Assembly: GCA_015075225.1 (NCBI GenBank)
Contig: JABTUQ010000001.1
Location: forward strand, 62,001 to 126,000
Origin: Burkholderiales bacterium
Lineage (GTDB): Bacteria > Pseudomonadota > Gammaproteobacteria > Burkholderiales > Nitrosomonadaceae
Reading direction: 5' to 3'
DNA length: 64,000 nt
Positions 51,001-58,767 of this stretch are shown here, piece after piece. Position numbers and translations under genes: made by a program. The notes under the pieces were generated by a model. The model was not told the origin of the DNA, made no database searches, and was given only the letters and a program-made list of their open reading frames with translations. Every line of letters starts with the position of its first letter. The first letter of the stretch is position 1.

Positions 51001-51145
51001 ACTCAGCACCGGTGCAGGGAGTGAGGTACGCTACGCAACAGGAATCACTGTCTTTGCCGGCATGCTCGGCGTGACATTGTTTGGCTTATTTCTCACCCCT
51101 GTTTTTTACGTTGCTTTACGTAAATGGGCTCACTCCAGGCTGTAG
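48017..51145 (+). CDS. RND efflux transporter, HAE-1 family (MexF/AcrB type)
   Basis: A 1042-residue proton-driven drug efflux pump. It opens with MDFSKFFIDRPIFAIVLSI, and shows the GIVVDDAIVVVENVER motif of helix 4, PAALRLRPI-like CRLRLRPIIMTS near the end, and twelve membrane segments with two large periplasmic loops. The adaptor gene lies just upstream. No outer-membrane factor or regulator gene is seen in the adjacent 500 bases. Substrates are unknown. Confidence 0.94.
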   Translation: MDFSKFFIDRPIFAIVLSIIIFATGLITIPLLPAGEYPEVVPPSVVVRAMYHGANPKEIADSIAVPLEEAINGVEGIMYMKSVAGSDGSLQVTVTFMPGIDPDIAAVRVQNRVAQALSRLPADVRQYGVTTQKQSPTPLMYVSLFSPDNRYDGIYLRNYLTLNIKDQLSRLPGVGDVGLYGEGDYAMRLWLNPNELAIRGITASDVINAVREQNVQVSAGQLGADPSPKSPDFLIPINVQGRLRSEQEFGDIVLKSGDDGQLVRLSDVGRVELGSSDYTLHTMINNDNSTSVGIFLIPNANSLEVARAVYAKFEELSEDFPAGVAYRIVWDPTVFVRDSIRAVGQTLIEAIILVVLVVILFLQTWRASIIPLLAVPVSIVGTFAGLYLLGYSINTLTLFGLVLAVGIVVDDAIVVVENVERNIEEGLSPLAAAHQAMKEVSGPIIAIALVLCAVFVPMAFLSGVTGEFYKQFAVTIAISTVISAINSLTLSPALAAKLLKRQDAPKDAFTRLLERMLGWLFRPFNRLFLRSSHGYQHTIARTLGRRGIVFTVYIGLLLATTVLFHIVPTGFIPNQDKLYLFAGAKLPEGASLARADSVTRQLNGIASTIEGVEMTNSYVGMNALQSVNTPNQTTSYIILKPFDQRQRSAESITTELNTRLAEIKDGQAFALLPPPIQGLGNGSGYSLYLVDRGGLGYGALQSATTRFQNAIAQTPGMTFPVSSYQANIPQLEVKVDRVKAIAQGVFLTDLFSTLQIYLGSIYINDFNLFGRVYRVMAQADAAFRQKTEDIGNLYTRNIEGEMVPLGSMMTIQHTFGPDPVIRYNGYPAADLIGDADPRVLSSGQVIAKLSEIAAEVLPHGITLEWTDLSYQQVTQGNAAIIVFPLSIMLVFLVLAALYESWTLPLAVILIVPVCMCAALFGIWLAGGDNNIFVQVGLVVLMGLACKNAILIVEFARELEIHGKSTIDAALEACRLRLRPIIMTSIAFIAGSVPLVLSTGAGSEVRYATGITVFAGMLGVTLFGLFLTPVFYVALRKWAHSRL

Positions 51146-51446
51146 AAGCTTACAGCTGTGCATTCCAAAGCCGCGATGTATTGATGCGATTCACAGGATG
51201 ATCGGCAATCCGTACAAACGCGCGCATGAGGAAAAAACAGGAGAAAATGTTGTTTTATGGTGAATTAATACCAGACACAGATAAGATGATTGAGCTGGCG
51301 TTATGGGAGAATGTCTGTTCCGAATGACTCATAACAGGCAGGGGCCAAAAAGAATAAACGAATGCTATCCAGAAAGGCCATTGCGCACGTTGCAGAAATC
51401 ATGAAAGCAATGGAAGAATCCTGTAGCAAGATCGGCCGATCAAGTT
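51146..51446. other. Gene-free stretch after the RND pump
   Basis: About 300 bases with no convincing coding frame, promoter or terminator. It runs from the pump stop codon to repeat copy 3. Confidence 0.4.
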
Positions 51447-51587
51447 GCTAAAGAACCTACCTGCGTTGTCATTTCTGCGTTAAAAATCGGCTCAAAATAC
51501 TCATTTATTACGTATAAACTCCGCTTTTTCGCTGATTCTTGCCTTGAACTGACTGCCTCGCTGACGTTTTTCAGAGGTTCCCTAAAC
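51447..51587 (+). repeat. Dispersed TIR repeat, copy 3
   Basis: Nearly identical to copy 2 over the interior (CTACCTGCGTTGTCATTTCTGCG, here abbreviated to its first part CTACCTGCGTTG; then TTAAAAATCGGCTCAAAATA, CTCATTTATTACGTATAAAC and TTGCCTTGAACTGACTGCC). The left terminal repeat is shortened (CTAAAGAACCTACC), and the right end is TTTCAGAGGTTCCCTAAAC. It lies between the RND pump and a glycine-zipper gene, in the same orientation as the other copies. Confidence 0.72.
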
Positions 51588-51693
51588 TAACAGGTAAAAC
51601 CGATGGCGACGACAAACAACAGAATGTTGCGACAAGAACAAAAGAATAAATCCGAATACATTTTTATAACCCATCTTACGAGGAGATAATTTC

Positions 51694-52023
51694 ATGAATT
51701 TAAAATACTTTTTACCGATATTCGTATTTGTTGCTATGGATGCCGGCGCTGATAACTCCACCCTGGATGCGGCCGTTGGTGGAGCAATCGGAGGAGCTGC
51801 TGGAGCTGCACTGGGAAATGAGCTTGGTGGTCGTAGCGGCGCAATTATTGGTGGTGCATTGGGAGCGTCAGCAGGTGCTGCAATCTCTACAAAACCAGAC
51901 CATCATCAACATAATAATTACCCACGGCACGCATACCCGGTTTATCCGGGTAATGTTTATCCAGGCAATATAAACCCTGGATATCATTGCCCTCCTGGTC
52001 AAGCGAAAAAAGGGCATTGTTGA
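51694..52023 (+). CDS. Exported glycine-zipper protein
   Basis: A 109-residue protein with a signal-like N-terminus (LKYFLPIFVFVAMDAGA), a dense glycine-zipper core (AAVGGAIGGAAGAALGNE and SGAIIGGALGASAGAA) and a His/Pro/Tyr-rich tail with YPGNVYPGN-type short repeats. It ends in a Cys. It is a small envelope protein of unknown role. GAGGAGA precedes the start. The composition of the tail suggests surface exposure. Confidence 0.7.
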   Translation: MNLKYFLPIFVFVAMDAGADNSTLDAAVGGAIGGAAGAALGNELGGRSGAIIGGALGASAGAAISTKPDHHQHNNYPRHAYPVYPGNVYPGNINPGYHCPPGQAKKGHC

Positions 52024-52293
52024 TTGCTTGTGAAGATACCTGTCTACCGGGAAAATGCGCAAAAGAAAGATCAACGCGCTGGTAAAACCACACCCGCTTT
52101 ATATGGCGCTGGTAGACAGGCGATTTATCGCAAGCTGTTCCCCACATAACCTGAAATCGTGATCTGTTCCCTATTTCCTGCTGCTGCACAGTAGTTGGCC
52201 CTATCCCGGAAAACTTCTCTTTTCCATGTCATGACAAAGCAAAAATTATGGGTTGGAACAAATAAAAACAATGTAACTTGAAATCAGGGAACG
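52024..52293. other. Gene-free leader before pepN
   Basis: About 270 bases between the glycine-zipper gene and the pepN leader hairpin. No convincing ORF is seen. No strong promoter could be pointed out. Confidence 0.35.
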
Positions 52294-52334
52294 AAAATGG
52301 GTTAATGATTTTTTAACCCATTTTTTATTTTTTT
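52294..52334 (+). terminator. Intrinsic-terminator-like hairpin abutting the pepN start
   Basis: AAAATGGGTTAA at 52294-52305 and TTAACCCATTTT at 52313-52324 form a stem with loop TGATTTT, followed by a T-rich run (TTTTTATTTTTTT) to 52334. It ends 4 bases before the pepN ATG. It has the form of a Rho-independent terminator but lies directly upstream of pepN, with no Shine-Dalgarno site between. It could end the upstream transcript or control pepN. Confidence 0.65.
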
Positions 52335-52338
52335 GATT

Positions 52339-54975
52339 ATGTCTGCTTCAACCGCTACTCCTGTTACCCGTCTTGCGGATTACCGCGCACCTGAATTCCT
52401 GATTGAAAAAACCCATCTGACTTTTGAGCTGCACGAAGGTTACACCGATGTCAGCAGCAGGCTGACGATTGTTCGTAATCCCAAAAATACAAAAACAAAT
52501 GATCTTGCCTTGCATGGCGAACAACTGGAACTGCATTCGCTGGCGATTGATGAGCGGTCGCTTGATTCCGGTGATTATCAGGTCACGCCCCAGAATCTGA
52601 TCATCTACAACGTGCCGGAGCGGTTTGTGCTGCATTGTTCAGTGCGCATTTATCCGGAAAAAAATACTGCACTGGAAGGGTTGTATTGTTCCAGTGGCAT
52701 GTATTGCACACAGTGCGAAGCCGAGGGTTTCCGCAAGATTACGTATTATCTCGATCGCCCGGATGTCATGAGCGAGTTTGAGGCCGTGATCATCGCCAGA
52801 GAAGGGATTTTTTCAACGATGCTGTCTAACGGCAATTGTCTTTCCGATACCGTGCATGATGGCAAGCGTGTCGTGCATTGGCACGATCCTTTCAAAAAAC
52901 CCAGTTATCTGTTCGCGCTGGTTGCCGGCAATCTGACGTGTCTGGAAGATCATTTCACCACGCAATCCGGACGCGATGTATTGCTGCAGATTTATACCGA
53001 AGCCAAAGATCGCGAGAAATGCCATTTCGCGATGCAGTCATTGAAAAAAGCCATGCGCTGGGATGAAGAGACGTATGGCCGGGAATACGATCTGGATCGT
53101 TTCATGATCGTCGCGGTAGATGATTTCAACATGGGTGCGATGGAAAACAAGGGATTGAATATCTTCAATACGTCCTGCGTGCTGGCGCATCCGGCCAGTA
53201 CCACCGATGCTGCGTTCCAGCGTGTGGAAGGCGTGATCGCCCATGAATATTTTCATAACTGGTCTGGCAACCGGGTGACTTGCCGTGACTGGTTCCAGCT
53301 GAGTCTGAAAGAAGGCTTGACGGTGTATCGGGATTCCGAATTTTCAGCAGACATGAACAGCCGTGCGGTCAAGCGGATCGAGGATGTCAATCTCTTGCGC
53401 AGTGTGCAGTTTGTCGAGGATGCCGGCCCGATGGCGCACCCGGTACGGCCGGATTCCTATATGGAAATCTCCAATTTCTATACCGTCACCATTTATGAAA
53501 AAGGGGCCGAAGTGGTGCGCATGCTGGCCAATATTCTGGGACCGAAGCTGTACCGTCAGGCAACTGATCTGTATTTCAGCCGTTTCGATGGTCAGGCGGT
53601 GACTTGCGATGACTTTGTGCAATGTATGGAGGAAGTATCCGGCAGAGATCTGAGTCAGTTTCGCTTATGGTATTCGCAAGCGGGTACCCCGGAATTACAT
53701 ATCAGCGATCGCTACGACGCTGATCGTCAGCAATTTAGTTTGACCCTGCGTCAGCATGTCCCCGCAACTCCGGGCCAGGCGGAGAAAAAGCCCATGCATA
53801 TTCCCGTCAAAATGGCGCTGTATGGCAATCAGGGTACGTTGAATCTGGTAATCGATGGACAGAATAAAGGCACGGAAATCGTGCTGGATATTTGTCAGGA
53901 GCAGCAAACAATCGTGTTTGAGCAGGTGGTAGAACAACCGGTGCCATCCCTGTTGCGAAGTTTTTCGGCGCCAGTCAGGGTGTTTTATGATTATCAGCTG
54001 GATCAACTGCAAAAACTGATTCTGCTGGATAGTGATGGTTTTTGCCGCTGGGATGCCATGCAAAGCCTGATGCGCATCGTGTTGAGCAAAGCAATTGACG
54101 GCAAAGGTCATCAGGCAGAACAGACGGTGCTGATCAAGGTGCTCAGACAATTGCTGGCGGACTACGCGGCCATGGATGCAGCATTACTGGCGTATATGCT
54201 GGACTTGCCCAACGAACCCTATCTGGCCAGTCTTTATGAAAAAGCCAATCCGGTGATGATCAGCCAGGTAAGAACGCAGTTACAACATGAACTGGCAACG
54301 CAATTGCAGACAGAATTACTGAATTGTTATCAGTCTTTGCAAAACAGCGCGATCGGGCTATCGGCACAGGCCATGGCAGCACGCAGTTTGCGTAACCGGA
54401 CGCTGGCTTATTTGCTGCAGATCGATGACGCGCGCTATCGTGGCCTGGCACAGCAGCAGTTTTCGCAGGCAGAAAACATGACCGACCAGTTTGCTGCGCT
54501 AAGAGCGCTGGTTCATGCCGAACATGCCCATGCGGAAGCACAAACCGCGTTGCAATCTTTTTACCAGCAATGGCAGCATGAATCGCTGGTGGTCAATATG
54601 TGGTTTCAGGTGCAAGCTTCACGGCCGTGGGGCGATGTGCTGCAGGAAGTACGGAGATTATTGCAGCATGAGGCATTCGATGCGCGCAATCCGAACAAAC
54701 TGCGTGCGGTCATTGCTGCGTTTGCCAATCAGAATTTCACCCGTTTTCATGACAGTTCCGGCAATGCTTATCAGTTTCTGGCCGAACAGATTGCCGGGAT
54801 TGATCAGCGCAACCCACAAATTGCATCCCGTTTGCTGACACCGCTCACACACTGGCACCGGTTTGTTGATAAACATGCCTGCCTGATGCGCAAAGCGCTG
54901 GAATCATTGTCACAACACGAGTTGAGCAAGGATGTGTATGAAGTGGTGAGCAAGAGTCTGAACAAAGCTCATTGA
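52339..54975 (+). CDS. pepN: Aminopeptidase N
   Basis: A cytoplasmic M1 metallopeptidase that removes N-terminal residues from peptides. About 878 residues. GAMEN at 266-270 binds the substrate amino group, HEYFH at 302-306 and Glu325 bind zinc, and a C-terminal helical domain follows. DYRAPEF at residue 14 matches the E. coli start region (DYRAPDY), so ATG 52339 is right. There is no visible Shine-Dalgarno site because the terminator-like T-run occupies its place. The 3' end overlaps the convergent SDR gene by 7 bp. Confidence 0.96.
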   Translation: MSASTATPVTRLADYRAPEFLIEKTHLTFELHEGYTDVSSRLTIVRNPKNTKTNDLALHGEQLELHSLAIDERSLDSGDYQVTPQNLIIYNVPERFVLHCSVRIYPEKNTALEGLYCSSGMYCTQCEAEGFRKITYYLDRPDVMSEFEAVIIAREGIFSTMLSNGNCLSDTVHDGKRVVHWHDPFKKPSYLFALVAGNLTCLEDHFTTQSGRDVLLQIYTEAKDREKCHFAMQSLKKAMRWDEETYGREYDLDRFMIVAVDDFNMGAMENKGLNIFNTSCVLAHPASTTDAAFQRVEGVIAHEYFHNWSGNRVTCRDWFQLSLKEGLTVYRDSEFSADMNSRAVKRIEDVNLLRSVQFVEDAGPMAHPVRPDSYMEISNFYTVTIYEKGAEVVRMLANILGPKLYRQATDLYFSRFDGQAVTCDDFVQCMEEVSGRDLSQFRLWYSQAGTPELHISDRYDADRQQFSLTLRQHVPATPGQAEKKPMHIPVKMALYGNQGTLNLVIDGQNKGTEIVLDICQEQQTIVFEQVVEQPVPSLLRSFSAPVRVFYDYQLDQLQKLILLDSDGFCRWDAMQSLMRIVLSKAIDGKGHQAEQTVLIKVLRQLLADYAAMDAALLAYMLDLPNEPYLASLYEKANPVMISQVRTQLQHELATQLQTELLNCYQSLQNSAIGLSAQAMAARSLRNRTLAYLLQIDDARYRGLAQQQFSQAENMTDQFAALRALVHAEHAHAEAQTALQSFYQQWQHESLVVNMWFQVQASRPWGDVLQEVRRLLQHEAFDARNPNKLRAVIAAFANQNFTRFHDSSGNAYQFLAEQIAGIDQRNPQIASRLLTPLTHWHRFVDKHACLMRKALESLSQHELSKDVYEVVSKSLNKAH

Positions 54976-55808
54976 TGATCATTCCCGGCCTTGGCCAGTA
55001 TCATGTCCAGCAATGAAACCGGGAGGATACGTTTGAGAAAACCGAACAGGTGGGTAGGGAAGGTGACGTAGTAGCGTGCTTTGGGCGTACCGACTTCCAG
55101 GGCGTGGATGACTTTTTCCAGCACCGCTTCCGGAGGCAGGGTGAAGGGAACAGCGGGCCCCGGTTTGTTGAGCCGATTACGGATGGCTGCATATTTTTCC
55201 CGGTGAAAACTGCGCCCGGCATCAATATCGCGTTCAAAAGCTTTCATGGCATTGGCACGGAACCGGGTTGCAATCGGCCCCGGTTCGATCAAGCTGACAT
55301 GAATACCGCTTCCTCTCAGTTCCAGCCGCAGGGTATCACTCCATCCTTCCACCGCATATTTGGATGCGTTATACGCGCCACGGAACGGCATAGCAGCGAA
55401 GCCCAGTACCGAGCTGTTCTGGATGATGCGGCCATACCCCTGCCTGCGCATGATAGGCAAAAGCAGATTGGTCAACTCCACCCAGCCGAACACATTGGTT
55501 TCGAACTGTGCGCGCAATGCTTCCCGGCCAAGATCCTCAGCGGCACCAGGTAATCCATAGGCACCATTGTTGAACAGGGCATATAGTTCGCCGTTGCTGC
55601 GCTGCAGGGTTTCCTCGGCAGCGCGCTTGATCGAGCTGGAATCGCTCAGATCCAGCTGAAAACTCTCCAGACCTTCTGCAAGCAGCGACTCCACACTTTC
55701 CTGACGGCGAGCAGTGGCAAACACACGATAGCCACGTTGATGCAGGCCATGCGCCACGCAATGGCCGATACCACTGGAACAGCCGGTAATCAATATGGTT
55801 TTTTTCAT
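54969..55808 (-). CDS. Short-chain dehydrogenase/reductase
   Basis: A 279-residue classical SDR. TGCSSGIGHCVA at residues 8-19 binds the nucleotide, NNGAYG is the structural motif, and YNASKYAVE carries the catalytic Tyr and Lys. A preference for NADP(H) is likely but the substrate is not known. It lies 6 bases after the gamma carbonic anhydrase-like gene on the same strand and overlaps pepN convergently. Confidence 0.88.
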   Translation of the reverse strand: MKKTILITGCSSGIGHCVAHGLHQRGYRVFATARRQESVESLLAEGLESFQLDLSDSSSIKRAAEETLQRSNGELYALFNNGAYGLPGAAEDLGREALRAQFETNVFGWVELTNLLLPIMRRQGYGRIIQNSSVLGFAAMPFRGAYNASKYAVEGWSDTLRLELRGSGIHVSLIEPGPIATRFRANAMKAFERDIDAGRSFHREKYAAIRNRLNKPGPAVPFTLPPEAVLEKVIHALEVGTPKARYYVTFPTHLFGFLKRILPVSLLDMILAKAGNDHQ

Positions 55809-55814
55809 CGCCGG

Positions 55815-56375
55815 TTACAGTTCGTTCTGTATGCGTTTATACCCCTGCACCAGGGAATTGTTGGTTCTGGCCACGTCTTCCGAAAATTCGGAAGCCTTGG
55901 GGGATACTTTGGGAATGGTCGATAAATCGGTGCGAGGCCCAATTCTTTCAGTGGAAGGCACATAAAAACCTGGCGGTAGATCGCAACCATCCACAACTGC
56001 GTTGTGCCGCACAACACAGCCTTCTCCGATAGTACAGTTGAACAGTACGCTGTTGAAGCCGATGAATACATCCGAACCGACGGTGCAGGGCCCGTGTACA
56101 ATCGCCCGGTGAGCAATCGAGGTGCGCTCGCCGATCGTAACGGAAGCGCCTGATTTGGAATGGATAACCACGCCATCCTGTATGTTGGAATGTGCACCTA
56201 CAATAATGGGCTCCATGTGCCCGGTGTCATCCACTTCATCCGCCCGGATGACGGCATACGGCCCGATAAACACGTTTTCATGTACAACAATGCACCCGCA
56301 GAGGATGGCGGTTGGATCAACAAAGGCGCTTTCATGGACGATCGGCTGATCACCCCTGGGATTTTTCCTGATCAT
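55815..56375 (-). CDS. Gamma-class carbonic anhydrase-like hexapeptide protein
   Basis: A left-handed beta-helix protein of 186 residues. Zinc ligands can be placed at His72 (VIHSKSG), His89 and His94 (IAHRAIVHGP), with Arg44, Asp46 and Gln66 (NIQDGV) of the active site also present. This set is found in active gamma carbonic anhydrases of the Cam/CcmM type, so it is likely a real cytoplasmic enzyme rather than a plain acyltransferase. It is divergent from the glutathione peroxidase with only 30 bases between the starts. Confidence 0.82.
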   Translation of the reverse strand: MIRKNPRGDQPIVHESAFVDPTAILCGCIVVHENVFIGPYAVIRADEVDDTGHMEPIIVGAHSNIQDGVVIHSKSGASVTIGERTSIAHRAIVHGPCTVGSDVFIGFNSVLFNCTIGEGCVVRHNAVVDGCDLPPGFYVPSTERIGPRTDLSTIPKVSPKASEFSEDVARTNNSLVQGYKRIQNEL

Positions 56376-56405
56376 GATAATTTCTGGATACGGTTATAAA
56401 TAGCG

Positions 56406-56882
56406 ATGAACATCTATGACTATGGTGTAAAAACCATTGATGGGCAGGATAAACTGCTCGGCGATTATAAAGGCAAAGTCTTGTTGATAGTGAACACCGC
56501 CAGCAAATGCGGGTTTACACCGCAATACCAGGGATTGGAAGAACTCTATCGCAGTTATAAGGATCGGGGGCTGGTTGTGCTCGCTTTTCCCTGTAACCAG
56601 TTTGCGGGTCAGGAGCCGGGCAGCCATGATGAAATTCGTGCGTTCTGTTCCTCCCTTTACGATGTCAGCTTTCCATTGTTTGCAAAAATCGAAGTCAATG
56701 GTAAATACACCCACCCGCTTTATCAGTATCTGAAAGAGGAAAAACCCGGCGTACTGGGTACCGGGGCAATCAAATGGAATTTCACCAAATTTCTGGTGGA
56801 TCGTTCTGGTCAGGTGGTCAAACGTTATGGACCGGCTGAAAAACCAGAATCCCTGGTCCGGGATATCGAAGAACTACTTTGA
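56406..56882 (+). CDS. gpx: Glutathione peroxidase
   Basis: A thiol peroxidase of 158 residues that reduces hydroperoxides. The peroxidatic Cys35 is in NTASKCGFTPQY, with Gln in FPCNQF and Trp in KWNFTKF completing the catalytic site. It is a cysteine rather than a selenocysteine form. Confidence 0.95.
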   Translation: MNIYDYGVKTIDGQDKLLGDYKGKVLLIVNTASKCGFTPQYQGLEELYRSYKDRGLVVLAFPCNQFAGQEPGSHDEIRAFCSSLYDVSFPLFAKIEVNGKYTHPLYQYLKEEKPGVLGTGAIKWNFTKFLVDRSGQVVKRYGPAEKPESLVRDIEELL

Positions 56883-56910
56883 ACTGTTTTACCCGGAATT
56901 TTTGTCATGG

Positions 56911-58311
56911 TTACCGCATGGCAAAAAGCTCCTGGTGAAAATGCCGCTCCACCGGAAATCCATGTGCGGCAAAATCCTTTTTCAATACTTCGCCAAACCC
57001 GGCCGGCCCGCAAAACCAGATACTCGCCGTGCGCCATCCGGGTACGGTTGCCCTGATACGTTCGCCTGTCAGATAACCATCGCGTGCATCAATCAGCGTA
57101 TGCAGTTGCACATATGCAGAACTGGAATCCTGTGCCAGTTTATCGAGCGCTTCTTCATCAATATCTGCCGTGCTGTGAAACAGAGCAATCCTTTGTTCTG
57201 TTGACCAATTCTGTGTTTTCCCAATCGAAGCCAGATATTTCATGCGCGCAATAAAAGGTGTAATGCCGATACCGCCACCAATCCAAATCTGGCAATGGCG
57301 ATCATCCTCGAAGGTGAAACAGCCGTAAGGCCCTTCGATCCGGATGGATTGCCCCGGGTGGAGTTTTGTGCGCAGTAGAGCGGTGTGATCTCCCAATTCC
57401 TTGGCGATAAAGGTAATTCCGGGATATTCCTCCTGCCAGCTGGATGCCAGCGTATAGGGATGCGCGCCCTCGGCAGTATCTGTTGTCACAAAAACAAACT
57501 GGCCCGGTTTATGGCCTGGCCAGTTATCGACTTCAGCCTCGACCTCCAGTGCTTTTACTCCCGGGAAATAATGCAACGAAGTGATTTTTCCCGGTGCCTG
57601 CCGCCCTGCGCCAATCTTGCCCAGCATGGCTATCACCGCAGCCAGGCTGCCAAAAACAAGTAATACCGTTACCAGCCAGCCGACAGGAGAGAGCCAGTAA
57701 CTGTTTTTCATGAGGGTAGTGGCGTGAAATCCCAATGCAAGGTAACAAATGGCCAGCAAACGATGTGTTTTGAGAAACCAGTGATAAGGAATGCGTTTAA
57801 GAAGCGCCAGCATAATCAGCACAACCACAGCATAAAAAGCCCATTCACCGGCAGTTTCTGCAAAACAATGCTGATTGTGGAAAAAAACGGCTACACCATT
57901 ATCCGGTCCAGCCTGTTCGCCGCATGTCTGGTGTTCAAGCCATCCCCATTTTTTTTCCTGGCCACGCCCATTACCAGCCGAAAACGTGATCCAGCCCCAG
58001 TCTACAGCCCATTTTGTTCCTCTGGCCCACATCCAGTGAATCACGGCGGATAGCAAAATGGTGATACCAAGCCACTTATGCAGGCGATACATTTTGTCCA
58101 GACCGCCCAACCATGCTTCCGGCCAGCGCGGGCGTAGTGCAAGCACCATGGCGACACTCATATAGCAAAGAGTGGCAATGCCTGTCAGCTGGATGATGAT
58201 TTTGCGCAGGCTGAAAAAAGAGGGCGACTGAAACACAGCCGGTTCTGCCAGAAACCATAAAAAAACAGGAAGCAGAATGATCAGCCAGAACGCTTGCTTG
58301 AGATGGCGCAT
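56911..58311 (-). CDS. Ferric-reductase/NADPH-oxidase-like membrane flavocytochrome
   Basis: A 466-residue protein. The N-terminal half has membrane segments with heme-type histidines (LHKWLGITILLSAVIHWMW, and a second set in THRLLAICYLALGFHATTL). The cytoplasmic half has a FAD-binding region (HPYTLASS) and an NAD(P)H domain (WIGGGIGITPF and WFCGPAGFGE). It should move electrons from NAD(P)H across the membrane to ferric iron, oxygen or another acceptor. It is convergent with gpx. The acceptor is inferred. Confidence 0.85.
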   Translation of the reverse strand: MRHLKQAFWLIILLPVFLWFLAEPAVFQSPSFFSLRKIIIQLTGIATLCYMSVAMVLALRPRWPEAWLGGLDKMYRLHKWLGITILLSAVIHWMWARGTKWAVDWGWITFSAGNGRGQEKKWGWLEHQTCGEQAGPDNGVAVFFHNQHCFAETAGEWAFYAVVVLIMLALLKRIPYHWFLKTHRLLAICYLALGFHATTLMKNSYWLSPVGWLVTVLLVFGSLAAVIAMLGKIGAGRQAPGKITSLHYFPGVKALEVEAEVDNWPGHKPGQFVFVTTDTAEGAHPYTLASSWQEEYPGITFIAKELGDHTALLRTKLHPGQSIRIEGPYGCFTFEDDRHCQIWIGGGIGITPFIARMKYLASIGKTQNWSTEQRIALFHSTADIDEEALDKLAQDSSSAYVQLHTLIDARDGYLTGERIRATVPGWRTASIWFCGPAGFGEVLKKDFAAHGFPVERHFHQELFAMR

Positions 58312-58347
58312 GCCAGTCCTTTAGCGCTGAAATTCATGATGGTGTGT

Positions 58348-58463
58348 AAGGAAATTTCTGTAAAACTATCTGTATTGTCACGACTGTTTGCTGTGTTTTG
58401 CTTGTGCCATTGGATTTTGCCTTGAATCGGTTACCTCGCCGAGGTTTTTTAAAGACCCCCTGG
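58348..58463 (+). repeat. Dispersed TIR repeat, copy 4 (diverged)
   Basis: A weaker copy. The left end GGAAATTTCTGTAAAACTATCTG aligns with the left end of copy 2 (described here by its core GGAA-TCTGTAAAACTA), the middle has TTTTGCCTTGAATCGGTTACC, and the right end reads TTTAAAGACCCCCTGG. The segment from CTCATTTATTAC to the middle is missing or diverged. It lies upstream of the amino-acid permease gene. Confidence 0.55.
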
Positions 58464-58767
58464 CAATCTCAAATTTGTTTACAAGTTGATCGAAATGAAA
58501 CATTCGTAACCAAGCTTGCCACATAACTTGTGTGACTCACGATGTCATACGGAAGCAAATAGAGTAAAAGAAATCGAATACCGTAATAGCTTTTTTTCTG
58601 GCGGGCAGCCCTGATCAAAACATTGCATTGTCATTGCGCGTTGCTGCTGTATGGCAGGGTTTATCTTGTTTTTATCCATCTGACAGTGATAGTTCATTTC
58701 TTGTACACTACCCGCCGACAAGTCGGGAAATATAGTAACTAATTGTTTTTATTGAAGGAGGGTGCGC
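58464..58767. other. Intergenic stretch before the permease gene
   Basis: About 300 bases without a convincing gene. A short hairpin (CCGAC-AAG-TCGG) lies at about 58713-58725, and a TATAGT at 58731-58736 could be a -10 box, but a matching -35 at normal spacing is not clear. Confidence 0.4.
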
